Below are positions 36,702 to 50,620 of a stretch of 64,000 nucleotides of DNA, one piece after another; the first letter of the stretch is position 1, and every line of letters starts with the position of its first letter. The position numbers and the translations under genes were made by a program. Where the stretch lies: positions 1 to 64,000 of the forward strand of contig JAXCGZ010000096.1 of NCBI GenBank assembly GCA_037179515.1, written 5' to 3'. Under the pieces are notes generated by a model, which was not told the origin of the DNA, made no database searches, and saw only the letters and a list, made by a program, of their open reading frames with translations. The DNA is from Halocaridina rubra. Its lineage: Eukaryota > Arthropoda > Malacostraca > Decapoda > Atyidae.

Positions 36702-38100
36702 GACAATAGGTTGCCATCTTCTCTGACATTTAAATGTTGTAGACCAGAAAAAGAACCTAACTTACTTTGCATAATATCTTGGTATTTATCTTCAACACTG
36801 ACAGAAAATACTCTTTCAAAATTAGAATCGCTACTTCAATAAGAATTAACATATTGCATTTAATATCTTTAGAGTTATCAGTATCATCTTCAGATTTGGT
36901 ACAGTTTACCCATTCAGCTTCAGAACTCGTACCAGAATCAGTGGAATTGCTATCATATGTAACTTTACAGACTTTCCTCTTAGATTTTTTTGCACCATAT
37001 TTGACCTGTTTTATTTTTCACATTTGTAAATTTAGTTGCAAAATGGTTTTTTAGACCACATCTACCACAAGTTTTACCATAAGCATGTCCCTATTCCTTT
37101 TTAAAGTAATGCTTATCTCATTTAATATCTTTATAGTTATCAGTATCATATTCATATTTAGTGCAATTTACCCATTCAACTTCAGAACTCGTACCAGTCA
37201 GTGGTATTGCTATCATAAGTAATTTTACAAGCTTTCTTCTTAGATTTTTTTTTGCACCATATTTGACCCGAGTTTTATTTTTCACATTTGTACATTTAGA
37301 TGCAAAATGTTTTTTTTTTTTTTAGACCACAACTCCCACAAGTTTTACCATAAGCAGGACACTCTTCCTTTTTAAAGAAATTATTATCACCACAAAACTT
37401 ACATATTTTTAAATAAGAATTGAACATTGGCTGTTCAGATTTGTGAGACTTAAAAGCATTTTTTTTAATCGCCTACTTTATGCACACTTGCATTTTCAGG
37501 ATGAAACATTTTATTTCTCAAAGATGCATTTTCAGCAGCTTTGCATACATCTATGCACTTTTACAGAAAAAAAAAAAAAAGATTCCTTATTTTCAGCAAA
37601 TCTGTTTTAGTAGCAGAATCTCTAATTCCCAATACAATATGATCACACAATATAGAATTATGACATTGATCATATTAACTACAGGTTTTAATCAAAGACC
37701 TAAGATCAGACAGAAACTTCTCAAATGTTTAATTTTCCCCTTAACAACGCTGATTAAAAACATATCTTTCATAAGTTTCACTGACATCTCCCACAGCAAA
37801 ATCTTCAAATTTTGCAATAATTTCACTGACAGTTCGTAGTGATGGGTCAGTATCAAATTGAAAGGCATTATAAACTTTAAGAGCATCATCTGCTAAAGAA
37901 TGGAGGAACAGCGCAAGCTGAACTACCTCAAACTGATATTCCAGCTTAGATAAAACATCATAAGTTTGTCACCTTTGTTTGAATATTTTCTGTATCTCCA
38001 AAACATTAGTATCCAAACTAAACTGTTGAGAAGGCCTAATGCCTGCAAACAGCAAACCACTACCATCTGACATTCTGAGTCAGTTGAAGGACTTTAGCTC
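36702..38100 (-). pseudogene. Gypsy element B, gag with internal duplication; protease deleted
   Basis: Minus strand. Gag runs from about 38080 (MSDGSGLLFAGIRPSQQF) through FEDFAVGDVSETYERYVFNQR, FEKFLSDLRSLIKTC and DHIVLGIRDSATKTDLLKIRN to KCIDVCKAAENASLRNKMF (37490-37560). A zinc-knuckle region follows in two tandem 262-bp copies (36857-37118 and 37119-37380); one reads CGRCGLKNHFATKF, with Phe in place of the last Cys. After the acidic linker (DNSKDIKCNML) the sequence passes directly to RT-side sequence (KYQDIMQSKLGSF); the protease that should lie between is missing. Confidence 0.75.
36857..37380. repeat. 262-bp tandem duplication in Gypsy B gag
   Basis: CATTTAATATCTTTA at 36857 recurs at 37119, and similarity continues across the zinc-knuckle codons (TTTTACCATAAGCA twice). 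Many point differences show that it is not recent. Confidence 0.8.
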
Positions 38101-38580
38101 ACTAAGAGTTTATCTTAGATTTTTTTTTCAGAGTTCATTGAATTTCCACTTGAACATTTATTTGCAGCAAATTAAGAGAAAAGAAATCTTCAGTGTATGT
38201 ATCATGAGAGACAAGTTTATATGCACCTTTTTCACTATTACCATCACAAATATTTCAAATTCAATTGCCTAAGCAGTATGCTAGGCCAATCTGCATTATA
38301 CACAGATCAGAAAGTGTATCTTAAGTATGACATTTCATGCAACAAAGGTACATCTTCTGTCATAAAAACAAAGATGTAGATACACAATTCATATAATTAA
38401 TAGAAGTGCCTGATGTCTGGAGTACAGATGTACAATGTCAGTCATACGTACATTAAGCCATGTATAGATCAGGAAAGAAGCGGTCGGTGATGATCTAAAT
38501 AACATACTTTTTTGGGGTAGTTACTAACTGAAGAGCCTTCACAACTCGCCTTTAGGGTTCACAGCTCATTCATGTTTGTA
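38101..38580 (-). other. Gypsy element B leader
   Basis: Between the PBS and gag on the minus strand. AT-rich, without coding evidence. Confidence 0.45.
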
Positions 38581-38808
38581 GTTTTGGCTGCCACCATGTT
38601 GCTTGCCCAGAGTAGGAGGCGTAATATCAAGAAATGATGTAAAAAGAAGGGTGAATCAAACCACTCCGCTTAGTTTACAAATGGTCTCTACTTTATTATA
38701 AAAACAACAAAAGACAAATGAGATGTGCACTAGCTTCAAGCGCTATACATATATTTATAATATTCATGTCACTAAACAGCCAGTACCTTCTACAAAATGG
38801 AATTTACA
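38581..38808 (-). repeat. 5' LTR (212 bp) and primer-binding site of Gypsy element B
   Basis: On the minus strand 38808-38597 starts TGTAAATTCC and ends GCAAGCAACA, directly followed by TGGTGGCAGCCAAAAC (38581-38596). TGGTGGCAGC is a PBS start seen in many Gypsy elements. Only one LTR is left, so the boundaries rest on the TG...CA ends and the PBS. Confidence 0.65.
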
Positions 38809-38810
38809 CC

Positions 38811-39193
<383 letters not shown>

Positions 39194-39756
39194 TAATCCA
39201 ACGTTTATCTCAGGGGTTCGGTTCCGGGACTGGCCGCGATAGGTGAATTTCCACGAAGTAGGAACACCTAAAAATAATTTTTTTTTTTTAATGATGATTA
39301 TGACACCAGGATGGGCCAAAAATGATAAAATAAAACAGCCTTTATCGGGCTGTAAAGAGAAACAGAGATGGAGAGTGTAATGACCTGTCAGATGTGAAGG
39401 AATTATAAAAGATACGTAATGGATATCCAGCTCTCTGCTGGGTTTTAATATACCTCTACATTACTTCATGATGTCTATTCCAAAAATTCTCCTTAGATCT
39501 TATTATTATTATCTTTAACAATAATTTTCCTTTGATGATGATTGTAAAGATTATTATTATTATTATTATTACGAATTTATAATTAAACCATTATTCTTAC
39601 AATATATAATGTAGTTTTGGTTGAATGAACAAGAGTTAATTAAAGATCTCTCTCTCTCCAACATTCTATTCTACCCAACCCCCACACTCTTTTTGTCCCA
39701 GCCAACTAGGGAGGGGCACTGCACACAGTTATTAAAGTAAATAAACCAACATATTT

Positions 39757-41160
39757 ACCTAATTGTGTTTACGGGAAAGAGCCCAAAGCTCGTATCTTCC
39801 CGTCTCCTGATCGGTTCCATTTTATATTTAGTGATACTTATCATACCTGTCCTTAAAACTATGGATTGAGATAGCATTTACTACCTCCTCGCTTAGCCAA
39901 TTCCAATTATCAACTACTCTTACACTGAAAAAGTATTTCCTTACATCCTGCAAAGAAGTTTTCTTACGAAGCTTCAAACTATGACCTCTAGTTCTAGAGC
40001 CAGCCATATCAAAATATCGATCCCTATCCACTCTACCATAACCATGAAGGAATTTAAAGACTGTCGCCATATCCCCCCTCAGTCTTCTAGCTTCGAGTGA
40101 TAGTAAGTCTAATTCCCTCAGCCTCTCATCATAACTGAGATTGCGCATTTCTGGCACCAGTTTCGTGGCATGTCTTTGAACTTTTCCAAGCTTAGCTATG
40201 TGCTTTTTCAAGGGCGGATTCCAAAAGTGGGCTGCATATTCGAGTTTTGGCCTCACATAGGTTACATATTTCTGACCACTCCTGCAGATTATTTAGATCC
40301 TCCTGAAGTTCTCTACCATTGTTCTCGTTTTTTACTTTCTTCACAATCTTTGCATCATCTGCAAACATATTCATGAATGAATTTACAGACTCTGGTAGGT
40401 CATTTACATATACAAGGAACAAAAGTGGCCCTAAAACTGAACCCTGTGGAACTCCACTACTAACTCTTCTTTATTCAGACACCGAGTGTCTTACTTTAAC
40501 CCTCTGTTCCCTTCCTTCTAAGTTTTTATCCATTCCAAGACATTTCCACCTATTCTAGCCATTGATTGCAGCTTCCTAATAAGTCTCCCATGTGGAACAG
40601 TGTCAAACGCTTTCTGGAAGTTTAGGAATATGCAATCTGCCCAGCCCTCTCTTTCCTGTAAGATTCGGCTTACCTCATCATAAAATTCTAATAAGTTTAT
40701 TACTGTTGATCTACCTTCTCTGAAGCCATGTTGCCTCACTGACAAAAAGTTGAAGGATTCCAAGTGAAGAGAGATATGCTTCCTTAGTAGTTTCTCCATA
40801 ACTTTGCAAACTATGCTGGTCAAGGAAACTGGTCTATAGTTCAGAGCCGTATCCCTCCTTCCCTTTTTGAAGATTGGTATCACATTTGCTTGTTTCCAGC
40901 ATCTTGGAATCTCCCCTGACTCCAGTGACTTTTTAAATATGATACTTAGTGCCACTGATATTGAGTTTGCGCATTTTTTAAGTACATGAGGGGATATGTC
41001 ATCAGGACCTGTAGCTTTATGAACATCTAAATCCATCAGTGCTTTGCATACCTCTGTGGCTGTAAGGTTGATGTTCTCTAATACCTGCCCTTGAGCTTCT
41101 ATCTCTGCAATCTGAGGGGCTGGGGTATTTTCTACTGTAAATACTGACAAACTCCTTGTT
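39757..41160 (-). pseudogene. CR1-clade LINE inside the foldback element
   Basis: Minus strand. 40518-41150 encodes the pre-RT and fingers (LMDLDVHKATGPDDISPHVL, CWKQANVIPIFKKGRRD, LNYRPVSLTSIVCKVMEKLL, FLNFQKAFDTVPHGRL with Asn where the catalytic-motif Asp region reads LDF in the other copy). 40192-40422 has NDLPESVNSFMNMFADDAKI (catalytic Asp pair) but then jumps to ICNLCEAKTRICSPLL, a deletion of roughly 300 bp relative to the copy at 3999. 39828-40256 is the C-terminal tail to DRYDKYH. The 3' end TACCTAATTGTG is at 39757. It extends further 5' than the other copies but lacks the endonuclease. Confidence 0.87.
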
Positions 41161-41191
41161 CAATTCTTTGCAGATCTCTTCATCCGTGTGC

Positions 41192-41360
41192 ACTTACCTG
41201 ATCGTGCTTGTGGAAAGAGCCCAAAGCTCGTATCTTCCCGTCTCCTGATCGGTTCCATTTTATACATAGTGATACTTATCATACTTGTCCTTAAAATTAT
41301 GGATTGAGATAGTATTAACTACCTCCTCGCTTAGCGAATTCCAATTATCAACTACTCTTG
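41192..41360 (-). repeat. CR1 3' end, short copy
   Basis: 3' UTR plus last codons in the same orientation as the longer CR1, ending at CAACTACTCTTG, nearly the same break as 3998. Confidence 0.8.
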
Positions 41361-41798
41361 TCCAAACAATGATGAGCCCTTAACAATAATAATAATAATA
41401 ATATTAATAATAATAATGATGATAAAAATCTCCACAATCATAATCAAAGGAAAATTATTATTGCCAATAATAATAATAATAAAAATAATAATAATAATAA
41501 CAAAAATAATAATAATACTAAGATCTAAGGATAATTATTGGAATAGACATCATGAAAGTAATGCAGAGGTATATTAAAACCCAGCAGAGAGCTGGATATT
41601 CATTACACATCTTTAATAATCCCTTCACATCTGACAGGTCATTACACTCTCCATCTCTGTTTCTCTTTACAGCCTGATAAAGGCTGTTTTATTTTATCAT
41701 TATTTGGCCCATCCTGGTGTCACAATAATCTTTATAAATTTTTTTTTTTTGCCAAAATAAAATCCGCGATAGGTGAACCGCAAAACAGCGAGGGATTA

Positions 41799-42350
<552 letters not shown>

Positions 42351-42720
42351 ATAAATCATTGTTGCACTCGTACAACAAGGATTTATGTGAAAAAGTCACT
42401 CCAATAAGGGTGAAAATCCTAGTCAGAAAGTCGTTATGACTTAGCACTGTGATCACCGCCACCACACAACTGGTGTCCACCTTATATAGTGTGATAAATA
42501 AATCAATTTATAATAAATAATAAATTGAATTAATAAAAAGAGAGAGTCACAAATCATTGTTGTACTAGTACAACAAGGACTTATGTGAAAAATTCACTCC
42601 AATAAGGGTCAAAATTCCAGTCATAAAGTCACTATGGCTTAGCACTGACATCAACGCCACCACACAAAGGGTGTCCACTGCATATAGAGTGATAGATATA
42701 TAAATAAATAAATAAATAAA
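42351..42720 (+). repeat. Microsatellite-associated cassette, two copies about 190 bp apart
   Basis: AAATCATTGTTG followed by a GTACAACAAGGA segment, TCACTCCAATAAGGGT and a CGCCACCACACAA motif occurs from 42354 and again from 42551. Partial copies lie at 43159 and, inverted, at 38811-38870, each next to a (GA)n or (TC)n tract. Confidence 0.75.
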
Positions 42721-42724
42721 TTGA

Positions 42725-43161
<437 letters not shown>

Positions 43162-43221
43162 TAAATCACTCCAATAAGGGTGAAATCCCAGTAAGGGAAA
43201 GAAGGAAGGAAAAGGTCATTG

Positions 43222-45571
43222 ATGAGTCTGACTGTCTTAGATTCAACCCTATCAAGGAGATAAGTATTAAAAGAACCCCAAATGTGAGAGTAGTATTCTA
43301 ATTTAACTCAGACAGAAAATTTATACCTTTTATCTATTCATTGATAAAGCTTGTATGTGCATACTAATCGTATTCCAACAGAAAACAGGGAGCTATTTCT
43401 TATATCTGCGGGTATTTGGTTTTGTTGTTCTTATTTCATCGTTCATCTCAGCCTCCATCAAGTACATTAATCAAGAAACATTTAAACAAATATTGAAACA
43501 AAAAGAATAAAGATTTTGCAAAATGTGCCTCACAGGCATGTGCATGCATTAAGCTGAAGCCCTTTTGCCTATATCCTATGATATACTATTTATACAGTAT
43601 ATCTTATCTTACTACTTACAGTTCAAAAAATAGGACAATTTTAAAACTTTATTATACGAAGCTACTGTCAAACAATTAATTTCGCACTGCGGCGTCAGTC
43701 AGATACATAAATCAAAAAGCATTTCAAATAGATTTTCTGTACATTGTATCACACAAGCACGTACATGATGCAGAAGATATGTACAACAATCCCAGCCCAC
43801 GGTCAGTCGCTGATATCAACTATGTAGTAGGTTTGCCCATGGCACCAACCGCCCGTTGTGATACTACAGCTGAAGGGTCTTGTGGACTTAGATAAGTCTG
43901 TCCTGGACAGTTCGATGTTAAGTCTTCCTTCAGTTACGGTTCTCTTTCCATGCCTACATCAACACCGAATATTCTTGGATATTCGTTTTACATGTCTTAT
44001 TATCCCTTCACATCTGACAATTCACAATATTCCCCATCTTTATTTCTCATTATGTTTTCTTCGTGCCCAGGCCTGATAAGGGTAATTTTTTTTAATTTAT
44101 TTTTTTGGGAGCCTGTCCTGGTGTCACAATCATAAAAAAAAAAAATAAAAAAAAACAGAGACATGCAAGATCTTTATAGATTTTAAGTAACTGAAAATAG
44201 GGAAAGTATAGACAAAAGCAAAACAGAACTCCAAATTTCTTAAAAGCAGTTTAAGAAATATGAATTATGTAAATCCTCCAAGACAAGTTAGAGGCTATAT
44301 GAATTTCTAATACTTTGACAGAATTATGTGGGTAAATTTTGTTAAGTTTCGAGACAATAGGGCTATCAAGAGCAGAAAAAAAAACAGCCAGAAACTGCAT
44401 CTTAAGATGTAAAAAATTTAACTAAATTTTGGGTACCCCACTCAGATACTATAAGTTGGAGTTAAGACTATTAGAAAGAGTGATACTAGACTGAATATGA
44501 GTAGTAGAGGAAAAATGAAAGGTAGAATTGTCGGCAAAGGCGTGGACAAGAAAGGATGATGGGGACTGGTAAAGATCTTTGAAGAGAGGTATTAGAGAAG
44601 GTGAAAGAATAGAGCCCTATTTGACACCACTGGTAACTGGGAATGAGTTAGAAGTTGCGCTGTCAACAGCCACAGATATAAAGCGGTCAGAAAGAAAACT
44701 GGAGATCTGGAAACAAAAGGGGAAAAGCCATAAGCATAAAATTTGGCCAACAGAACCTTGAGCCACACTCTGTCAAAAGCCTTGAAGATATCAAGGGCGA
44801 CAGCAAAGGATTCCTCATACTTCTCCAGTGATGATGACCATACACGTGTGAGATCAGACATCAGTGGATCTTGTTTTGCAGAAGCCATGCTGAAGATCAG
44901 AAATAAGTGAGCTAGATTGAGGAGTTTCAAGAAACGAGTTAAGTAAAGCTTCATATACCTCTGCAATAACAGAGGTTAAGGCAATTGGTAGGTAGCTGGA
45001 AGGAAAATAACAGTCACCCTTCTTAGGAACTGGGTGAATTAGAGCATGTTTCCAAGATGAAGGATAGAAACTGGGTGAGAAAAGATGAAGATGGCAAAGC
45101 ACAAGGGTTTGTTCATTTGCATACTCCCAAAAATAAATTAAGGAACTTCCTTTTGTTTCAGAGAGCAAAGAACCCTACAGACCATGAGTGTAGAAAGAAT
45201 AAAAGAGAAAACATAGGTTAGAAAGAGAAAAGTAAGGGTCAGGTGCACTGGAAACAATTATGGAAGACTTGGCAGAAAAATGAGAGCCAAAGAGAGTTGC
45301 ATTATCAGTGACAGAGCAAGCTATAGAACCATCAGAACGAATGTGAGGGAGAAAGCTTAAATTACAGTAGTTGTTGGAGAGCTTTCTGGCAAAGTAAGAG
45401 AACACATCTTATTTGGAGAAGAGTTAAGGCCATCAACTTTCCTTTTCAGAAAGGGACCTTAGACCTACAAGTATGAGCAGAACAGCAATTTCTGGCACTT
45501 TTAAAAAAAAAAAGCGAGTCAAATCAGAAGGATAGGCTTAGTACGACAGGCATGCTCGATCCCTGGCCTAA
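43222..45571 (-). pseudogene. Jockey-like LINE (copy 2), left part, interrupted
   Basis: Minus strand. From the BEL insertion point at 45571 downward: 45175-45405 (YFARKLSNNYCNLSFLPHIRS), 44854-45168 (FYPSSWKHALIHPVPKKGDC, YLPIALTSVIAEVYEALLNS, ISDLQHGFCKTRSTDV), 44592-44966 (VALDIFKAFDRVWLKVLLAKF with the first catalytic Asp). A further piece at 43222-43312 encodes SHIWGSFNTYLLDRVESK. Frameshifts are frequent. The LINE is cut at 43313-44157 by a LINE 3' end and at 45571 by the BEL element; its endonuclease side continues at 56386. Confidence 0.85.
43313..44157 (+). mobile_element. Insertion with Jockey-type LINE 3' end and poly-A
   Basis: About 0.85 kb interrupts LINE copy 2. Its right part (43900-44160) matches the LINE 3' UTR seen at 13741 and 54567 (TTCGTGCCCAGGCCTGATAAG, CCTGGTGTCACAATCAT) and ends in A-rich sequence, so it is a plus-strand retro-insertion. 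The left ~550 bp is unrecognised. CAGACAG at the left and CAGAGACA at the right may be a worn target duplication. Confidence 0.55.
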
Positions 45572-46320
45572 TGTCGTGGAACAACGCATTTTTCGTATAG
45601 CTATCAGAATTACTTCAGGTTTTGTAGTGCAGCAGTTGCTTATTAAGTCTTAAATTTTCTGTTACATCACTAACCCATAGATTATTTATGTATGTTAACC
45701 CTTAGTTTAATTCTTCATATATATATTAATACTTAGTTTCATTCTGTGTGTACATTGTAATCTTTGGACAAACCTGCAAATTCTGAACTTCATTTGTTCA
45801 GACCAGGGAAAAACGGGTTATTTTGTTTATAGTTGGAAAGGCTGGTTGTTTGCGTCAAAAACGAGAGGGAAGGTAAGGACACAATGGGTCAACGTAAGTT
45901 ACTGTAATTTAGTGGGGCTTTAGTTACCATATCCGCAGTTTGAGAAGATGGCAGCATTACCCCCAAAATTTTAAAGCCTTGTTTCCAGCTAGATGACTAT
46001 ATATGTTTCGATTAACTTTCAAAGATTCTACTGATTTGCCGGTAAACAGTACTGTCTGTTTTAGCATTTTCAACATATATATTTATGGCCCCTTCATAAT
46101 GTAAGGTAAATGGGCTTTTTTACGGGGCGTTTCTTATTCGTCAAGCTTTGAAGGGGGTATAGAGGGCAGAGAAATTACATTTACTCCTATCAAATGTTTT
46201 AAGCTATATCTGTCTCCTCGAGCTAGTCCTATGCCCTTTCCAACTGTTATTGATTACTTTGGGATTTGGTGGTTTTGTCGAAGGAGCATGGACAGAGCGT
46301 TAGCCATTTATGTTTCCCCA
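45572..46320 (+). repeat. BEL/Pao element, 5' LTR (about 749 bp)
   Basis: TGTCGTGG at 45572 to TTTCCCCA at 46320, matching 55608-56385. About 12 of the first 80 bases differ between the two LTRs, so the insertion is old. Confidence 0.85.
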
Positions 46321-47017
46321 GTTTTTTCTTCTGGTACTTTGAGCCAGATAGGCATAGACTATTTAGGGAATTTTTCATGGGCAGCTTAGTTTATGCCCTA
46401 ATATTGCAGGATATAGTTCTGGTAGATTAAGCTTTTTTTCCCCATAGATTAGCCAAGCCATATGAGGTTACTATTGTTTTTTCTAAGATTTATTACCTGG
46501 ATTTCCTCTTGTTCACCAAGCCGTGCCGTATTTTAGTCTAAGCCTAGACATATGTTTATTTGAGTTTGTCAGTTTGTGGCATTTTTTGACTCGGAATGCG
46601 TTCTCACTAAGTTGTACTATAGGTATAAATCTGATTGCTAACCTGAATGGAGGTAGCTTATGGTGTATCTACAAGTTGTTTAAACCATTTTTCCTTATTA
46701 ACTTATTGTGTATCACCAGTGATGAGTGGTACCTAATCAGAGCCTGTGCTATACAGTTTCTGTGAATTACTTTTTCAATGTATTTATAGTATACAGAGCA
46801 TGTGTTTGAGTTTTGTGTAGGGATTTTTTCATGAATTAGATACATCTGTTCCTGGGATATTCTTGCTTTGAACCCACGGACACATTCGAGGTGCATTTAT
46901 GTAGTATACTACTTTGTCGGGGATTACAAGACCTTTCCCAGTCTTTACTTGAGTGGTGCTAAGTGTGTATGTACTGTAATTAATTGAGTTTCTTGGTATG
47001 CTTTTTAGCCTTCGTTA
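46321..47017 (+). other. BEL/Pao element leader
   Basis: Between the LTR and the first gag ATG. TGGTACTTTGAGCC at 46331 might be a primer-binding site but is ten bases inside, so this is uncertain. No coding evidence. Confidence 0.4.
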
Positions 47018-47467
47018 TGGCATCTCATAAGATTTCTGGTCGCTCCCTAAGTGGATACAGAGCAGCGGTCACGAGGAAATTGACTAGTGCCAAAACAGCT
47101 GTTAGCATAGTTAATCCAGTCTTTGTGACACTGAAGACTAAGAGAGTTTAAAGGACTCTGAATATGATAGGTTTGAAAGGAAACATGATGAACTTGAAAC
47201 CAACTTTGATCAACAAACCAATCCTATTTTTGATGTTTTGGGCCACTTACATGGTACAGTAACCATTATACCCTCAACTGAGTAGTAGAGTACGTTTATC
47301 TGAAGTTAGGATAACAGTTTTTCAGGGAAAATGGAAGAATGCCAAAGCTGGTGGGATAGTTTTTTGTTCATTGGTAAATAGTTTTGAAGATGACCCACTT
47401 GAAGTCCTGCTTAACCGTTAAAGCCTTATCAGTCGTTTCAGGGTTTCAGATTAGTGATCAGGATTAT

Positions 47468-50400
47468 TGTGACAGAGTGTTTCGCTCAAAGTCACCAGAG
47501 GTTGCAGTCTTATCTTACTAAAAAAATCTCACTCCCTGCATTTTGCAGATTATAAGTATTTGCAATTTATATATCAGTATAGCACTAATTTTAAATATAC
47601 TGTATCTTGTTTAATATTCTTGTATGTGTAGAAAGCATGATCCCAATATAAACATCTCCCTCCTATTTCTGTTTTCTGCTCTTTCTCTTTTCTCATGAAC
47701 GGGGCCATAATCCTAGGAAGTCTGTTAGATACATTGTTTATGCAATTTTCTTATTATAAAATTGCTTTTGCTGATAACTTTTGTTATATTATAAAAATTG
47801 CTCTTAATGATAATTTTGTTATAAATTTGACCTTTCTGATATGTCATTAGCTGGTCTAGGTACATTTCAATAGCTTCTTTACTATTTGAATATTTAAAAT
47901 TCCGTCTCCTGCAACGCAAAGAGCGTTTTGGAGATTGTTCACCAGTAACCTATTTTGCCCATAAATATTTCTCGTTTCTTTTGTTTGCTTCCACTTGTTG
48001 CACCTAAAAGTACTGTCTCTCCCTTGCATTTCTGCCATAATTGCCTGCCAGGGACCACTACTATAGTAAAATAAACACCATTGGGGGACATTTTACTGCC
48101 CTGAATATACACCCTACAGGCTGGCTGAAGGATGAGGTCACCAAGAGGGACACTCATTCACTCTCATTTGGCGGCCAAACATCCCAGAGGCAAGAGCTTG
48201 CCTCAGCATTCAAGCTTACTTCAAACTTTTTATATGGTGTCTTCACAGGAAGTCATCTAGCACAAACAAGGTGAGAGATTGTGTAAGGTAAAGCTCATTG
48301 GTCAAGCAAATTGGGAATTCGAGATGCTGGTTAAATTCGTTACTGGTCAAATCCTAAGAAATTTATCTCGGTTCCATTCCCATACAAAACGAACTTTTAT
48401 TGCGGGTGCCAAAGTAAAATTTTTGCCCTCAGAAGTCTGCTCATTACCAAGTAAAAATCTCTCCCTTCTAACGAATTCTAATTTCATTACGTCAATACTC
48501 GTAAATAAGGTGTTTTTTCGCTATAAATTGCAAATTATCAATAATTTAACTAAAAAGTGCTTTATGCTATAAACTGCAAATAATAATTCTGCCCTGTTGG
48601 CCTTGCAAATGTGTCTTGCTAACCGCAATTTAATGAATACATACTGTATCTTCTTGATTCTTCATTTATTGAGAATAAAGTGTTTTGAATTATAAGTTGC
48701 AAATACTTCAGAAGGTGGATTTGCCCCTTTGGCACTACATGCTGATTCTTCATATATTGGGAATAAAGTGTTTTGAGTTATAAGTTGCAAATACTTCAAG
48801 AGGTGGTTTTGCCCATTTGGCACCACAAATATTTCTTGCTAACCCAAATTGAATGAATACACTCAGTCCGTTTATTACGCGTGTTTAAAATCCGCGAAAT
48901 TGGAATAACGACCCTAAAAAATAATAGTAAAAAAATGTGAAATACACGAATAACGCCCATGCAAAAACATTTTTCATTTTAGTAAATAATCGACCGCCTT
49001 GGAGGCACTTTTCCGCCATGCTGCCAAGTGCTTCAGTGTCTCTTTACCCAGCATACTGCGTGGCTATACTGCTTGTTCTGTGTTTGTGTTAAGGTTTGTA
49101 TATCGTCATGAAAAAAGCACGCTAGAGCGCATGAGCTGATACGGAGGCAGCAAAACGTTTGCAGATAGAGGTTCGTTCTCCCGCATCCTCCTCCTCATCT
49201 ATCACTTAATGCGATCGGATATTATGAGGAGAATGGAAAAAAAGCATTAAGAACAAACAGCAAACAAACTTGCCATATACTGTAATATCGTCAGGGAAAT
49301 AACGTGCGAGAGTGCATCAGCTGAAATGGAGGTGGCAAAATGTTTGCAGATTGAGGTTCGTTCTCCTGCATCCTCCTCCTCTTCTACCGCTTAATGCGAT
49401 CGGATATTATGGAGAGAATGGAAAAAATGCTAAGTACAGTACGTGGATGAGCATCAAGAACAAACAGCAAACAAACTTGCGATATAATATCGTCAGGGAA
49501 ACAGCGTGCGAGAGTACATTAGCTGATACGGAGGCAGCAAAACGTTTGCAGATAGAGGTTCGTTCTCCCGCATCCTCCCCCTCTTCTACCACTTAAGTTA
49601 CGTGCTCACCGCCACCATGCATGTCTCAGTGCATGCTTGTTGCCCACTGCATAATAGAGTGCATTAATTTATTTACTGTACAGTATATCTGTAAATCTTT
49701 TATACTCTACACTACTTGCATGTTAATATAAATAACTACAGGTCTTTCTGCTTTGTTATGTACTTATAAAATATGTTTTACTTATCTTATTTCTTTGGCA
49801 TAGTGTGTCTATGTACGATTGTGAAATGTATCTATGCCCATTACCATTGTTTCTTATGGAAAATGACTCGTTACATAACGTGATTTTAATATTACCTGTC
49901 ACTTCAGAGAACCTATCTTCGCGTTATTCCAAGAACTAGGTGTACATATTCATCTCATAGATTCTTCCTTTATCGTTAAGAAATTGTTTTACCATATAAA
50001 TTGCAAATAATTAATAAGTAATTTTACCCTACTGGCATTGCAAAGTCTATTGTTACCCATAATTTAAGGAATACATACTGTATTTGTCTCGTTGATTCTT
50101 CATTTATTGTGAATACTGTAGCGTAAATAATTCTGGTTAGCTGTGACTAACCAATATATTTTCATCCAGTAGAATAATATTGGAAACTCTTTATTTGTGT
50201 GCTCATGCCTTCAGTTTTCCCATTATTAATGGTGTGTCGTTTCTGTTTCTACAATTGCAGTGTCCTCTGTTCTACTCTGTCTGTGTGACTGAGGTGATCA
50301 TCGAGTTGAGGCCAAAGTCTTGGCATCTGACTGTGGTGCCGGGAATCAAAATTGTGCTCACCACCTCCAGGATTCGAGGTAGGATTCCATAAATTTAAAT

Positions 50401-50620
50401 ATTTAAATTTGTCCCATTTTCCATAAATTATTCAAATTTTTTTTTAATGTCATTGCATTTCCAAAATTAAAGGAAAGTAGAATTCTGAGTTTCATTTAAC
50501 AGAGTAGTGATGAGAGGGTGTGCATATAAAGATTAGCTTTGGATGTTTGTGAGCTCTTAACCGAGTTCAGTACCTTGAGTCCCCTTAGTAAAACAGAAAC
50601 TTAACAACAACCTCCCTACA
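47468..50620 (+). mobile_element. Solo LTR of the Gmr1-like family
   Basis: TGTGACAGAG to CCTACA, flanked by perfect 5-bp target-site duplications ATTAT at 47463-47467 and 50621-50625. After subtracting the nested 1,083-bp transposon it is about 2.07 kb. It matches the 5' and 3' LTRs at 21600-23533 and 30090-35358. A solo LTR forms when the two LTRs of a full element recombine and the interior is lost. Confidence 0.88.
48860..49942. mobile_element. Non-autonomous TA-flanked DNA transposon in the solo LTR
   Basis: The LTR sequence is continuous across 48859/49943 with TA duplicated (48858-48859 and 49943-49944). Ends are CACTCAGTCC and ACTAGGTG; sub-terminal GGAATAACG (48901) and its complement CGTTATTCC (49922) are inverted. 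The interior has three direct copies of a ~195-bp unit (starting near 49107, 49295 and 49492, each with GTTTGCAGAT and GGTTCGTTCTC). No transposase is visible. Confidence 0.75.

Larger units (their letters stand above)
39191..41801. mobile_element. Foldback TIR DNA transposon (TA-flanked) carrying a CR1 LINE
   Basis: The left end CAGTAATCC at 39191 and right end GGATTACTG at 41801 are inverted and each is flanked by TA inside (TA)n tracts, as expected of Tc/mariner-pogo elements. The arms 39191-39560 and 41400-41801 are near reverse complements over about 370-400 bp. They contain a CGCGATAGGTGAA motif next to the tip and a segment like the Jockey LINE 3' UTR (GTGACACCAGGAYGGGCC). No transposase is encoded. 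The centre holds CR1 sequence, so the element is non-autonomous with LINE cargo. Confidence 0.8.
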
